A stretch of DNA of 64,000 nt from Maritimibacter sp. (GCA_011389895.1 JAABTN010000005.1:1-64000); one strand, 5' to 3'. Shown: positions 28,465 through 38,601, numbered from the stretch's first letter. The notes: generated by a model from the letters alone, not told the origin. Made by a program: numbers and translations.

Positions 28465-28477
28465 GCAGAACCACCCC

Positions 28478-30136
28478 ATGCTCGTCAGCCTCGACATCCG
28501 GGACATGTTGATCATCGACCGGCTGGACCTTGATTTCCAGCCGGGGTTGAACGTGTTGACCGGCGAAACCGGCGCGGGGAAATCCATTCTTCTCGACAGT
28601 CTTGGTTTCGTGCTCGGGTGGCGCGGGCGCGCCGATCTGGTGCGCCAAGGCGCCGAGGAGGGCGAGGTTGTGGCGGTGTTCCACCTGCCCAAAGACCACG
28701 CGGCCCGCGCGGTTCTGGACGAGGCGGGCATTCCGGCGGGGGAAGAGTTGATCTTGCGGCGGGTGAACCGGTCGTCGGGGACCAAGTCAGCCTGGATCAA
28801 CGATCGGCGGGCATCGGGCGATGTGCTGCGCGCCCTGTCCGACACGCTGGTCGAGCTTCATGGTCAGCAAGATGACAAGGGGCTGTTGAACCCGCGCATT
28901 CACCGAAAGCTTCTGGACCAGTTCGGCGGGCTTGAACCACAGGTCAGCGCGGTGCGGGCCGCGTGGCGGGCGCTCGCGGCGGCGCGTGAGGCGCGCGAGG
29001 CGGCTGAAGCGAAGCTTGAGACAGCCCGGGCGGAAGAAGATTTCCTGCGCCACGCGGCGGATGAATTGGAAAAGCTCGCGCCGCAACCCGGCGAAGATGC
29101 CGAGCTCGACGCCCGCCGCCGGCTCATGCAGGCCGGGCAGAAGGTGGGCGAAGACGTGGTGCGCGCGGCACAGGCGCTTGGCCCGAACGAGGGGGCCGAG
29201 GGGCGCATGGGCGATGCGCTCCGGTGGCTCGAAGGGGTTTCGGACAAGGCGGGCGATGCGCTTGACCCGGCCATCGAGGCCCTTGGGCGGGCGTTGTCGG
29301 AGCTGGGCGAAGCCAGCGCGGCGGTTGAGAGCGCGCTGGACGCGCTGACCTTCGATCCGGCCGAGCTTGAACACACAGAAGAGCGGTTGTTCGCGATCCG
29401 GGCTGCTGCGCGCAAACATGGGGTTGCACCCGATGACCTTGGCGATTTCGCCACCGATCTACTGGGCCGGCTGGCCGCGCTGGATGCGGGGGCGGGCGAT
29501 ATCGCGGCGCTGAAGGACGCCGAGGATCAAGCCCGTCTCGGCTTTGATACGGCGTCATCGACGCTGAGCGCGGCACGCGGGGCGATGGCGGCAAAACTGG
29601 ATGCGGCCATGGGGGCCGAGCTTGCGCCGCTCAAGATGGAGCGGGCGGTGTTCGTCACCGAGGTGCGTGCGACCGATCCGGGGCCCGAAGGCTGCGACGC
29701 AGTAACCTTTACCGTGGCCACCAACCCCGGCGCGCCATCGGGGCCGTTGAACAAGATTGCCTCGGGCGGGGAACTCAGCCGCTTTCTGCTCGCCCTCAAG
29801 GTCTGTCTGACCAAGGATGCCTCGGGCCTGACCATGATTTTTGACGAGATCGACCGGGGCGTGGGCGGGGCCACGGCGGATGCGGTTGGTCGGCGGCTGA
29901 AGCAATTGGCCGATGAGGGCGGGCAGGTTCTGGTCGTCACCCACAGCCCGCAGGTCGCCGCCCTTGGCGCGCATCATTGGCAGGTGTCGAAACGGGTGGA
30001 TCAGGGCATGACCCTGTCGCGTGTCACCCCGCTTGGCCCCGAAGACCGGATCGACGAGATTGCGCGCATGGTCTCCGGTGACAAGGTCACGGACGAGGCC
30101 CGGGCGGCGGCGCGGTCACTTCTGGGCGTTGTGTGA
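28478..30136 (+). CDS. recN: DNA repair protein RecN
   Basis: SMC-like ATPase for double-strand break repair, 552 residues. Walker A is LTGETGAGKSILLDSL, the ABC signature is SGGELSRFLLALK and Walker B is LTMIFDEIDRGVGGATA. The central part (about 160-350) is a coiled coil rich in A, R, E. The bamD-recN pair is a standard alphaproteobacterial neighbourhood. 13 bases from bamD. Confidence 0.96.
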   Translation: MLVSLDIRDMLIIDRLDLDFQPGLNVLTGETGAGKSILLDSLGFVLGWRGRADLVRQGAEEGEVVAVFHLPKDHAARAVLDEAGIPAGEELILRRVNRSSGTKSAWINDRRASGDVLRALSDTLVELHGQQDDKGLLNPRIHRKLLDQFGGLEPQVSAVRAAWRALAAAREAREAAEAKLETARAEEDFLRHAADELEKLAPQPGEDAELDARRRLMQAGQKVGEDVVRAAQALGPNEGAEGRMGDALRWLEGVSDKAGDALDPAIEALGRALSELGEASAAVESALDALTFDPAELEHTEERLFAIRAAARKHGVAPDDLGDFATDLLGRLAALDAGAGDIAALKDAEDQARLGFDTASSTLSAARGAMAAKLDAAMGAELAPLKMERAVFVTEVRATDPGPEGCDAVTFTVATNPGAPSGPLNKIASGGELSRFLLALKVCLTKDASGLTMIFDEIDRGVGGATADAVGRRLKQLADEGGQVLVVTHSPQVAALGAHHWQVSKRVDQGMTLSRVTPLGPEDRIDEIARMVSGDKVTDEARAAARSLLGVV

Positions 30137-30194
30137 AAAGACAGGGTAATCTTTCACCTTTTCCACCTTTTCGCTGCTCAATGTTCGATTAGTT

Positions 30195-30503
30195 CTATTT
30201 CCTTTGTATCCGAATCTCGCGGAGCTTGCGCAGGATGGGGCGCACGTCCATGGCCGCCACCGCCACGCCCAGGGGCAGCATCCAGAAGCCGAAAAAGGGC
30301 AGAAAGCCAAACACGCCGAACGCCATGAGGCAAAGCCCGACCACCAGCCGCAGACCTGGCGGCACATGATCCTGCGTCCATTGCAGCGTCCGGGTCCAGA
30401 TAGCCCGGATCTTGCCGCCTATCCCGGCTGGCGCACCATCTTGCCCGGATTGAGAATGTTGTTCGGATCGAGCGCCGTCTTGATGGCGCCCATCACGTCC
30501 CAT
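30195..30503 (-). CDS. Small membrane protein of unknown function, start uncertain
   Basis: The conserved-looking part reads IRAIWTRTLQWTQDHVPPGLRLVVGLCLMAFGVFGFLPFFGFWMLPLGVAVAAMDVRPILRKLREI: one or two membrane segments followed by a basic tail. It lies right after the FAD-oxidase gene on the same strand. The track start (30503) lies 85 bases inside that gene. The expected start near the oxidase stop has no ATG, GTG or TTG in frame; the next candidate is GTG at 30365, which would drop the first part of the motif. I do not recognise a function. Confidence 0.55.
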   Translation of the reverse strand: MGRDGRHQDGARSEQHSQSGQDGAPAGIGGKIRAIWTRTLQWTQDHVPPGLRLVVGLCLMAFGVFGFLPFFGFWMLPLGVAVAAMDVRPILRKLREIRIQRK

Positions 30504-31795
30504 GCGTCACCATGTTCAGCCTCCATGTAGGCGAGCTTGCCCATGCCGATGCCGTGCTCGCCGGTCACGGTGCCGCCAAGCCTCAGGGCGCGTTCGCTCA
30601 TGCGGGCGGCAAGAGATTTCGCCACCTCCAGCTCGGCGGGTTGCGAAGGGTCAACCAGCAAGATGGCGTGAAAGTTCCCGTCGCCGACATGCCCAAGGAT
30701 CGGGCCGGGGATGATCGAGGCGGCGATGTCTTCGCGCGTTTCTTCCACCGCTTCGGCGAGGTTCGAGATCGGCACGCAGACATCGGTCACCAACCCGCGC
30801 GCGCCCTTGCGGGCCGCAAGACAGGCCCAATAGGCGTGGTGGCGCATGGTCCAAAGCGCGGTGCGGTCCTCGGTCCGGGTCGCGGTCTCGATCGACTGGG
30901 CGCCGAAATCCTCGACAATCTCGCGAAATCGCGCGGCGTCTTCGGCCACGCCCGCCGTGGTGCCGTGAAATTCGACGAACAGATGCGGGGTCTCGGCCAC
31001 TTTTGCCCCGGAATAGGCGTTGACGGCAGCCACCGCCTCGGCATCCAGAAATTCGATCCGTGCCATCGGCAAGCCGGTCTGGATCACCGCGACCACCGCG
31101 TCCACCGCATCGCTCATGGCCTCGAAGGCGCAGAGCCCGGCAGAAACCGCCTCGGGTTGGCCATGCAGTTTCACGGTGAGTTCGGTGATGATGCCCAGCG
31201 TCCCTTCGGAGCCCAGCATCAGCCCGGTCAGGTCATAGCCCGCCGACGATTTGCGCGCCCGCGTGCCGGTGCGGATTACCCGGCCATCGGCCAGCACCAC
31301 CTCGAGCGCCAGAACATTGTCGCGCATGGTGCCGTAGCGCACCGTGGTCGTGCCCGACGCGCGCGTCGCGGCCATGCCGCCCACCGTGGCATTGGCCCCG
31401 GGGTCCACGGAAAAGAAAAGCCCGGTGGCGCGCAGTTCCGCATTCAATGCCTCGCGGGTCAGCCCCGGCTGGACCACCGCATCCATGTCGCCCGCATGCA
31501 CGGCGAGCATGCGGTTCATGCGCACCATGTCGATGGTCATGCCGCCTTTCACCGCCGATGTATGCCCTTCCAGAGCGGTGCCCGCGCCATAGGCGATCAC
31601 CGGGACGCCGTGCGTGTTGCAGGTTTTCACGATGATCGCGACCTCGTCCGTGGTCTCGGGAAAGGCGACGGCATCGGGCGGGGCGGATGGAAAATGGGTC
31701 TCGGACCCGCCATGCGCGGCCAGATCGGGCTTGGAGCGACTGATCCGATCCCCTAGAACCGGTGCAAGCTCGGTCAGCACAGCGTCGATGGTCAT
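30419..31795 (-). CDS. FAD-linked oxidase, D-lactate dehydrogenase/glycolate oxidase (GlcD) type
   Basis: Flavoenzyme of the VAO/PCMH family, 458 residues. The N-terminal FAD domain has VPVIAYGAGTALEGHTSAV and DPGANATVGGMAATRASGTTTVRYG; the C-terminal FAD-oxidase domain ends with GHVGDGNFHAILLVD, GGTVTGEHGIGMGK and DPNNILNPGK. It oxidises a 2-hydroxyacid, D-lactate or glycolate being the most likely, and passes electrons to cytochrome c or quinone. No GlcE/GlcF partners are adjacent, which favours a stand-alone D-lactate dehydrogenase (cytochrome). The small membrane protein gene follows directly. Confidence 0.9.
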   Translation of the reverse strand: MTIDAVLTELAPVLGDRISRSKPDLAAHGGSETHFPSAPPDAVAFPETTDEVAIIVKTCNTHGVPVIAYGAGTALEGHTSAVKGGMTIDMVRMNRMLAVHAGDMDAVVQPGLTREALNAELRATGLFFSVDPGANATVGGMAATRASGTTTVRYGTMRDNVLALEVVLADGRVIRTGTRARKSSAGYDLTGLMLGSEGTLGIITELTVKLHGQPEAVSAGLCAFEAMSDAVDAVVAVIQTGLPMARIEFLDAEAVAAVNAYSGAKVAETPHLFVEFHGTTAGVAEDAARFREIVEDFGAQSIETATRTEDRTALWTMRHHAYWACLAARKGARGLVTDVCVPISNLAEAVEETREDIAASIIPGPILGHVGDGNFHAILLVDPSQPAELEVAKSLAARMSERALRLGGTVTGEHGIGMGKLAYMEAEHGDAWDVMGAIKTALDPNNILNPGKMVRQPG

Positions 31796-31873
31796 CCATC
31801 ACTCCCTTGTCGTCACCCCGGGCCACAGTAGTCGGGCGAAGCGGCGGCGAAAAGCCCCGGGATATGGGTCGAA

Positions 31874-33562
31874 ATGAGCGAAGGCTGGAAAGCGGCAATC
31901 AGGGAGCGGATCACCGCTTTCGCGGCCTATCGGCGGCGCGCGTGGCAGCTTTTGCGCGACGAGGGGCCGGACCAGCTTCAATTCTGGGTCATCGCGCTTG
32001 TGATCGGGATCGCCGCCGGGTTCGCGGCGCTGTTTTTCCGCAAGGGCATCTCGGCGTTGCAGGCGTGGCTATACGGCACCGAAGACCCGGCGTTTTTGCA
32101 CAGCCACGCCGAATCCCTGCCTTGGTTCTGGATCCTGATCCTGCCCGCGGTCGGCGGGCTTGTGGTGGGGATCATTCTCAACTGGACGACCCATGACGGG
32201 CGGGTGCGCTCGGTCTCGGACGTGATCGAGGGCGCCGCGCTTTGGGAGGGCCGGGTGGAACGGCGCGCCGGGATTGGCTCGGCGCTTGCGTCCTTCATCA
32301 CGCTGTCGGCGGGGGGGTCGTCAGGGCGCGAAGGGCCGGTGGTCCACATGGCGGCGGTCATGGCGACATGGGTGTCAAACCGGATCAATGCCTCGGGCGT
32401 GGATGCGCGCGACCTGCTGGGCTGCGCGGTGGCGGCGGCGGTTTCGGCCAGCTTCAACGCCCCGATCGCCGGCGCGCTGTTCGCGCTTGAGGTGGTGTTG
32501 CGCCATTTCGCGGTGCATGCCTTTGCCCCCATCGCCATTGCAAGCGTTGCGGGCACGGTGATCAACCGGCTGGAATACGGCGGGCTGACCGAGTTTGCGC
32601 TGCCCCAGATGATGCCGCTCGCTTTCTATCAGGAGCTTCCTGCCTTTCTCCTGCTCGGTGTCGTGTCCGGCGTGGTGGCGGTCGCCCTGATGCGCGCGAT
32701 CTTTCTTGCCGAGGATTGGTCAAGCTGGGTGCAGGGCGCCTTGCGGTTGCCAAGCGTGCTGCGCCCCGCCGTGGCCGGTCTTCTGCTGGGTGCGCTTGCC
32801 ATCGGCTTTCCCCATATCATCGGCGTCGGCTATGAAACCACCTCGCGCGCGCTGACCGGCGAGCTTTTGTTTCACGAGGCGGTGGTCTTCGCGGTGCTCA
32901 AAGTGGTGGCGGCGGCGATCACCATCGGGGGCCGGATGGGAGGTGGCGTGTTCTCGCCCGCGCTCATGGTCGGGGCGCTGACCGGGCTTGCCTTCGGCCT
33001 TGTCGCCACCGCGATCTTCCCCGATGTCTCCGGCACCCAGACGCTTTACGCGCTGGCCGGGATGGGGGCCGTTGCCGCGGCGGTGCTGGGCGCCCCGATA
33101 TCCACCACGCTGATCGTGTTCGAGCTGACCGGCGATTGGCAGACAGGTCTTGCGGTCATGGTGAGCGTCTCGATCTCGACCGCGATTTCTTCGCGCATGG
33201 TCGAGATGTCTTTTTTCCTGCATCAACTCGACCGGCGCGGGGTCAAGCTTGCCTCCGGTCCGCAGGCGTGGATCCTGCGCACGCTGCGTGTGGCGGCGGT
33301 CATGCGCCGGGTCGATGACCCCAAGGCGGCCAGCGAAGAACTCTGTTGGGAGCTGATCGGGACCGGGGTTTACATAGACGGGAACGCGACGTTGGAGGCC
33401 GCTATGCCGATGTTCGAAGAAACCGGGGAGCGGTTCATCCCCGTTGTCACCCTCGCGGGCGAAGGCGAGGCCCCCGAGCTTTGGGGGTCTTTGCACCATG
33501 TCGACGCGCTGAAGGCGTTCAATCGCAAACTCTCCGATACCGCGCGCGAAGAACATACCTGA
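31874..33562 (+). CDS. ClC-family chloride channel/transporter with CBS-like tail
   Basis: 562 residues. The ClC core has about ten or more membrane segments and the selectivity motifs GSSGREGPVVHMAA, GGRMGGGVFSPALMVGALTG and GAVAAAVLGAPISTTLIVFELTG. The second motif (usual form GxFxP) is present as GVFSP. After residue 440 comes a soluble tail (TGVYIDGNATLEAAMPMFEETGERFIPVVTLAGEGEAPELWGSLHHVDALKAFN) resembling a CBS regulatory domain. Channel versus H+/Cl- exchanger was not resolved. Divergent from the FAD oxidase with a 78-base spacer. Confidence 0.92.
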   Translation: MSEGWKAAIRERITAFAAYRRRAWQLLRDEGPDQLQFWVIALVIGIAAGFAALFFRKGISALQAWLYGTEDPAFLHSHAESLPWFWILILPAVGGLVVGIILNWTTHDGRVRSVSDVIEGAALWEGRVERRAGIGSALASFITLSAGGSSGREGPVVHMAAVMATWVSNRINASGVDARDLLGCAVAAAVSASFNAPIAGALFALEVVLRHFAVHAFAPIAIASVAGTVINRLEYGGLTEFALPQMMPLAFYQELPAFLLLGVVSGVVAVALMRAIFLAEDWSSWVQGALRLPSVLRPAVAGLLLGALAIGFPHIIGVGYETTSRALTGELLFHEAVVFAVLKVVAAAITIGGRMGGGVFSPALMVGALTGLAFGLVATAIFPDVSGTQTLYALAGMGAVAAAVLGAPISTTLIVFELTGDWQTGLAVMVSVSISTAISSRMVEMSFFLHQLDRRGVKLASGPQAWILRTLRVAAVMRRVDDPKAASEELCWELIGTGVYIDGNATLEAAMPMFEETGERFIPVVTLAGEGEAPELWGSLHHVDALKAFNRKLSDTAREEHT

Positions 33563-33631
33563 CGGCGCGCGGGTCCGACCCAGAGGACCGGCGGGCCGGA
33601 TGGACCGGGTCTGACCGGGGTCAGGCGGGCC

Positions 33632-33973
33632 CTAAAGCTGCTCGACCGTGACCTTGTCGGGGTAGAAGGCAAGGTGATCCTTGATCGCTGCGACACCGTC
33701 TTTCGGGTTTTCATAGGACCACGCGGCATCGTCGATCACGCCGGATTTCGTGTGGATCGCGTAATAGGTCGCCGCCCCCTTGTAGGGGCAGGTGGTCGAG
33801 GTGCCGGTCTGTTCCAAAAGCGCCATGGCAAAATCGGCGCGCGGGAAATAGATCACCGGGGGGTAGTCGCCTTCGGTCAGCTCCAGCGCGTTCTTGCTTT
33901 CGCCCAGAACGGCCCCACCGGCGCGCACAACCCATTTCCCCGATGCTTTATGGACTTTGATGTGATCGGCCAT
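33632..33973 (-). CDS. DUF427 domain protein
   Basis: 113 residues with the DUF427 pattern: GKWVVRAGGAVLGESKNALELTEGDYPPVIYFPRADFAMALLEQT followed by TCPYKGAATYYAI and a C-terminal AFYPDKVTVE. The compact beta fold is widespread in bacteria; its biochemical role is not established. Convergent with the ClC gene. The leader is purine-rich with repeated GACAGAGATA-like segments. Confidence 0.88.
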   Translation of the reverse strand: MADHIKVHKASGKWVVRAGGAVLGESKNALELTEGDYPPVIYFPRADFAMALLEQTGTSTTCPYKGAATYYAIHTKSGVIDDAAWSYENPKDGVAAIKDHLAFYPDKVTVEQL

Positions 33974-34083
33974 GTGGTCTTCTCCCTATCTCTGTCTCTC
34001 TCGGTGTTTCGGTCGGTATCTCTGTCATCGTAACGTTCGGTGGCAAAGCCGAACTATATCAGCTTTCGCGCGGCAATGTCGGG

Positions 34084-35880
34084 TCAAAGTGGCGCACAGG
34101 CCTGCGCCAGCCACAGGTGGGCGGGGGCCGAGATGCGGTCGGACAGCTTTCGCAGGCAATCGCGGTGATAGGCGTTGAGCCATTGACGCTCGCCGGTGTC
34201 GAGCATGTCGGTCAGGATCAGGCGGCGGTCAATCGGCACGTAGGTGAGGGTTTCAAACCCAAGAAAATCGCGCGCATCGCCCCCCGAGGCGCGGGGTTCG
34301 CGGCGCACGGTGACAAGGTTCTCGATCCGGATGCCAAAGGCCCCGTCACGGTAGTATCCCGGTTCGTTGGACAGGATCATCCCCGGTTGAAGCGGTTCGT
34401 CCGACAGGCGCGAAATGCGCTGCGGACCTTCGTGGACGGACAAATAGGCCCCGACGCCGTGGCCGGTGCCGTGGTCATAATCCTGCTGGGCGAGCCAGAG
34501 GGGATAGCGCGCCAGCGCGTCGAGATGCGCGCCGGTGACGCCGGTCGGAAACATCGCCCGCGACAGGGCGATCATGCCCTTGAGCACGCGGGTGAACGCC
34601 ATACGTTCTTCATCGCCGACCTCGCCCACGGGCAGGGTGCGGGTAATGTCCGTGGTCCCGTCGATGTATTGCCCACCCGAATCGAGCACCACCAGATCAC
34701 CGGGGGCCAGTGTGCGGTCGGTCGCGCGTGTGACGCGGTAATGGATCACCGCCCCGTTCGGCCCGGAGCCGGAAATGGTGTCGAAGGAAATATCCTTCAA
34801 TTGCCCGGTGGCGCGCCGTTGGTTTTCCAATTCGGTGACAAGGTCGATCTCGGTCAACGCGGTGTGCGGCACTGTCGCGTCGAACCATGTGAGAAACTCG
34901 ACCATCGCCGCCCCGTCGCGCAGGTGGGCGGCCCGGGCCCCGTCAATCTCGGCCTCGGTCTTGCAGGCTTTTGGCAGGATACAGGGATCCCGCCCCCAGG
35001 CGATGTCAGATCCGGCCTCGGACAAAAGGCGCGAGACGGCAACGGGGGCCGAGCCTTTGTCGACGCGCACCGGGCCGCTCAGATCGGCCAGCGCGCCCGC
35101 GAAGGCGTCCCAATGGGACAGCGTGATGTCGGGATCGGGGCCGAGCCCGTCGAATTTCGCAGGGTCCGAGAACAGGTGCAGGTGCCCGTCGTCGCGCAGG
35201 ATCGCAAAGGCCTGGACGATCGGGTTGCGTGGAATATCCGACCCCCGGATGTTCAAAAGCCAGCAGATCGAATCGGGCAGGGTCAGGACCGCCGCCTTCT
35301 GGCCCGCGTCACGCAGGGTGGCGGCGATTTCGGCGCGCTTGGTCTCGTCACCCTTGCCCGCGTGGTCCTTGGGGTAGGCCCACGCTGGTTCGGCGGGCCG
35401 GGCGGGGCGATCGGCCCAGACCCGGTCCACGAGATTGTCCACCGCGACGAGCTCGATGGTTTCGGGCGTCAAAGCCTGTGTCAGCGCCGCGATCTCGCTC
35501 TCGGTGTGCAGCCACGGGTCAAAGCCGACCCGCGCGCCGCCGGGAAGGTTATCGGCCAGCCATGAGCCCGGCTTGGTTTCGGGCCAGTTCACCGGGGTGA
35601 AAGCATCCGTGTCGACCTGCGTGCGCGCTTGGCTGCGGTAGCGGCCATCGACGAACACCCCGGCCTGATCCGCCAAGGCAATGCAAAACCCCGCCGATCC
35701 GGTGAACCCGGTGAGCCAGGCGAGGCGGGCATCGCAATCGGCCACGTATTCGCCTTGATGGGCGTCCGCGCGGGGGACGAGGAACGCATCGAGGTTTTCC
35801 ACCGCCATTTCCGCACGCAGCGCGGCGAGGCGCGCGGCACCTTGGGTCGGGTCCGAAGACGTTTCGAAATCCTGGTACAT
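34084..35880 (-). CDS. pepP: Aminopeptidase P family (Xaa-Pro) metallopeptidase
   Basis: M24B peptidase cleaving N-terminal X-Pro bonds, 598 residues from ATG 35880. Two creatinase-N-like domains precede the pita-bread catalytic domain; metal ligands are visible in LVVLDSGGQY, DGTTDITRTLP, GTGHGVGAYLSVHEGP, ILSNEPGYY and GIRIENLV. The extra length compared with E. coli PepP (441) is that of the three-domain eukaryote-like form usual in alphaproteobacteria. Its start shares one base with the cobT stop (TGATG); the track adds a TTG codon. Confidence 0.92.
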   Translation of the reverse strand: MYQDFETSSDPTQGAARLAALRAEMAVENLDAFLVPRADAHQGEYVADCDARLAWLTGFTGSAGFCIALADQAGVFVDGRYRSQARTQVDTDAFTPVNWPETKPGSWLADNLPGGARVGFDPWLHTESEIAALTQALTPETIELVAVDNLVDRVWADRPARPAEPAWAYPKDHAGKGDETKRAEIAATLRDAGQKAAVLTLPDSICWLLNIRGSDIPRNPIVQAFAILRDDGHLHLFSDPAKFDGLGPDPDITLSHWDAFAGALADLSGPVRVDKGSAPVAVSRLLSEAGSDIAWGRDPCILPKACKTEAEIDGARAAHLRDGAAMVEFLTWFDATVPHTALTEIDLVTELENQRRATGQLKDISFDTISGSGPNGAVIHYRVTRATDRTLAPGDLVVLDSGGQYIDGTTDITRTLPVGEVGDEERMAFTRVLKGMIALSRAMFPTGVTGAHLDALARYPLWLAQQDYDHGTGHGVGAYLSVHEGPQRISRLSDEPLQPGMILSNEPGYYRDGAFGIRIENLVTVRREPRASGGDARDFLGFETLTYVPIDRRLILTDMLDTGERQWLNAYHRDCLRKLSDRISAPAHLWLAQACAPL

Positions 35881-37754
35881 CAAGAGGCTTTCCGCATGCC
35901 CATGACACGGGCGCGGGCACGCGGATCGCTGTCAAACAGGGCCGCGAGTTGTTCGGTCATCGCCCCGGCAAGCTGCTCAACATCCGTGATCGTTACCGCG
36001 CGGTCGTAATAGCGGGTCACGTCATGGCCGATCCCGATGGCGAGAAGCTCGACCATCTTCTTGCGCTCGACCATGGCGATCACGTCGCGCAGGTGCTTTT
36101 CAAGGTAATTCGCCGGGTTCACCGACAAGGTCGAATCGTCCACCGGCGCCCCGTCCGAAATAACCATGAGGATCTTGCGTGCCTCGTAGCGACCGGTCAG
36201 ACGCCGGTGCGCCCATTCCAGCGCCTCACCGTCGATGTTTTCCTTGAGCAACCCCTCTTTCATCATCAGGCCAAGGTTGGTGCGGGTCCGGCGCATCGGC
36301 GCATCGGCGGATTTGTAGACGATATGGCGCAGATCGTTGAGGCGTCCGGGGCCTTGCGGGCGACCGTCGGCCAGCCATTTCTCTCGCGCCTGACCGCCCT
36401 TCCACGCCCGCGTGGTGAAGCCCAGAACCTCGACCTTCACGTCACAGCGTTCCAATGTTCGCGCGAGCACGTCGGCACAGATCGCGGCGATCGAGATCGG
36501 GCGCCCGCGCATCGAGCCGGAATTGTCGAGCAGAAGCGTCACCACGGTGTCGCGAAACTCGGTGTCCTTCTCGACCTTGAACGACAGTGGCGTGGTCGGG
36601 TTGGCCACGACACGGGCCAGCCGCCCTGCATCCAGAATACCCTCTTCGCGGTCAAATTCCCACGAACGGTTCTGCTGCGCCTGCAACCGGCGTTGCAGCT
36701 TGTTGGCCAGCCGACCCACGGCCCCTTTCAAGGGTTCCAGCTGCTGATCCAGATAGGCGCGCAGGCGTTCAAGCTCGGCCGGTTCCGCAAGGTCTTCGGC
36801 CATGATCTCCTCGTCCTGCTCGCCGTGGTAGACAGCATAATTGGGATCGGCTTCCGAGGCCGGCGGCGGGGGCGGCGGGTCAAGCGGGGCATCGGCTTCG
36901 GGCATCTCGGCCTCGTCGCCCATGTCCTCGTCGGCGAGGTCGTCCATCGAAACCTGCGCCTCGGTATCGTCCTGCTGCTGTTCCTGCTCCTGCTCGGGCG
37001 AGGCGCCGCTTTCGTCGTCGTCCTCGGCCTGGTCCTGCCCTTCTTCCTCGTCCTGCTCTTGTTCGTCCTGATCCTCGGCCTCGTCGTCGGTGTCCTCGTC
37101 GTAGTCGGGATCATCGCCCAGCTGGTCGCCGTATCCGAGGTCTTCGATCACCCGGCGCGCAAAGCGGGCAAATTCTGTCTGGTCAGAGAGCTTGTCTTGC
37201 AGGTCGTCAAAGGTGGCCCCGGCTTGGCCTTCGATGAAATCGTTCCACAACTCCAAAACCCGGTCTGCGCCCATCGGCAGATCGCGCCCGGTGGCCGCGT
37301 GGCGCACGAAATATCCGGCCGCTTCCGGCAGGGGGGCGTCGGTCTGTTGGGTGATGCCCGGGTAACCCTTCTTGATCGCGTCCTCGGCGATCTTGTGGTC
37401 GATGTTCGACGCGGTGCCGGGCATGACCCGTGCCCCCATCGCCTCGCACCGCGCGGTCTCCATCGATTCGTAAATCGCGCGCGCCATGTCGCCTTCGGGG
37501 GCAAAGCGGGCATGGGTCGCAGTGTCGTGAAACTTGACCCTGAGGGCGAGCGCGTCTGCGGTCCCGCGTGCCAAGAGCACTTCGTCGCGGGCCATGCGAC
37601 GGGTCACCTGCGGCAAACGCATCGTGTCCCCGGAGGTGCCCGAGGGATCGACCGTGTAGGTCACGTTCAAGGTGGTGGTGTCCGCCAGCACTTTCGTGGC
37701 TTCCGCAAGCGCCTTCTTGAACGGGTCGGCGGGGTTATCAGGGGTCTTTGCCAT
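35880..37754 (-). CDS. cobT: Aerobic cobaltochelatase subunit CobT
   Basis: Subunit of the CobNST complex that inserts Co(II) into hydrogenobyrinic acid a,c-diamide in aerobic B12 synthesis. 624 residues. The C-terminal VWA/MIDAS domain contains [19 protein letters not shown] long acidic central segment (about 215-330, for example [20 protein letters not shown]) separates the two parts, as in known CobT. It partners CobS, encoded 1.4 kb away on the same strand; an FMN reductase gene and a small gene lie between. Its stop overlaps the pepP start. Confidence 0.95.
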   Translation of the reverse strand: MAKTPDNPADPFKKALAEATKVLADTTTLNVTYTVDPSGTSGDTMRLPQVTRRMARDEVLLARGTADALALRVKFHDTATHARFAPEGDMARAIYESMETARCEAMGARVMPGTASNIDHKIAEDAIKKGYPGITQQTDAPLPEAAGYFVRHAATGRDLPMGADRVLELWNDFIEGQAGATFDDLQDKLSDQTEFARFARRVIEDLGYGDQLGDDPDYDEDTDDEAEDQDEQEQDEEEGQDQAEDDDESGASPEQEQEQQQDDTEAQVSMDDLADEDMGDEAEMPEADAPLDPPPPPPASEADPNYAVYHGEQDEEIMAEDLAEPAELERLRAYLDQQLEPLKGAVGRLANKLQRRLQAQQNRSWEFDREEGILDAGRLARVVANPTTPLSFKVEKDTEFRDTVVTLLLDNSGSMRGRPISIAAICADVLARTLERCDVKVEVLGFTTRAWKGGQAREKWLADGRPQGPGRLNDLRHIVYKSADAPMRRTRTNLGLMMKEGLLKENIDGEALEWAHRRLTGRYEARKILMVISDGAPVDDSTLSVNPANYLEKHLRDVIAMVERKKMVELLAIGIGHDVTRYYDRAVTITDVEQLAGAMTEQLAALFDSDPRARARVMGMRKAS

Positions 37755-37924
37755 GGGGGAGTTAAATCACCGGGGCGGGCCGGGGGCAAGCGGTGACGGC
37801 GCGGCGCGGGGCCCTGCCGCGCCTGCACAGATTCTGCGCATCCGTGCGCAGAAGTCCCGGTTGAAGGTCGAAGTGTGCGGGCTCATCTAGGGTGGGACGC
37901 GAAATTTCAACAGGAGACCTCCCC

Positions 37925-38527
37925 ATGACGACCCCCAAGATCGCTCTTATCATCGGTTCGACCCGCGCCGCACGCTGGGCCGACAATCCCGCCAACTGGC
38001 TCTTGGCACAGGCCGAGAAACGCAGTGACCTCGATGTCGAGCTTGTCGATCTGCGTGATTTCGACCTGCCGCTGTTTGACGAGGTTGCCTCGAACCTCTG
38101 GGCGCCCTCGCAAGACCCCAAGGTGCTTGCATGGCAAGAGAAAGTGGCCGAATTCGATGGCTATATCTTCGTCACCCCCGAATATAACCATTCGATCACC
38201 GGGGCGCTGAAGAACGCGCTGGACCAAGCTTACGTGGAATGGGTGCGCAAGCCGATGACTGTCTTTGGCTACGGCTCCATGGGGGCCGTGCGCGCGGTCG
38301 AACACCTGCGCAACATCGCAGTGGAACTGCAGATGGTTCCGGTGCGCGGCGCGCTGCACCTTGGCGGGGCGGATTTCTTCACGGCGCATCCGATTGCCGG
38401 GGGTGCCGGAATCGAAGCGGTCGAAGACAACCTCATCCCGTCCGCCAATGGCATGTTCGATGACCTTGCATGGTGGGTTGCAGCGACGAAGACGGCCCGC
38501 GAAAACGACGCGGCAAAAGCCGCCTGA
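37925..38527 (+). CDS. NADPH-dependent FMN reductase / flavodoxin-like protein
   Basis: 200-residue flavodoxin-fold protein: KIALIIGSTRAARWADNPANWL binds the FMN phosphate, and GYIFVTPEYNHSITGALKNALDQAYVEW is the family's signature loop. The likely activity is NAD(P)H-dependent reduction of FMN or quinones. The start is ATG 37925 with AGGAGA 8 bases upstream; the track's 37892 is unsupported. It is opposite in direction to cobT and cobS, between them. A reduced flavin could help cobalt reduction in B12 synthesis, but that link rests on location only. Confidence 0.9.
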   Translation: MTTPKIALIIGSTRAARWADNPANWLLAQAEKRSDLDVELVDLRDFDLPLFDEVASNLWAPSQDPKVLAWQEKVAEFDGYIFVTPEYNHSITGALKNALDQAYVEWVRKPMTVFGYGSMGAVRAVEHLRNIAVELQMVPVRGALHLGGADFFTAHPIAGGAGIEAVEDNLIPSANGMFDDLAWWVAATKTARENDAAKAA

Positions 38528-38570
38528 GGCGGGCCAGCGGCCCCGGACCATGTTCTGACGGAACCACATC

Positions 38571-38601
38571 TGCGCGCCTCCCATGCGAGGCGCGCATTTT
38601 T
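38571..38601 (+). terminator. Rho-independent terminator after the FMN reductase gene
   Basis: Perfect 10-bp stem TGCGCGCCTC/GAGGCGCGCA with a 6-base loop, followed by TTTTT. It stands between the convergent FMN reductase gene and the small exported-protein gene. Confidence 0.88.

Noticed and set aside
35949-37796. 615-residue plus-strand ORF opposite cobT
   Set aside because: Its hydrophobic L/V-rich run is the antisense of the acidic CobT linker codons; no start site.
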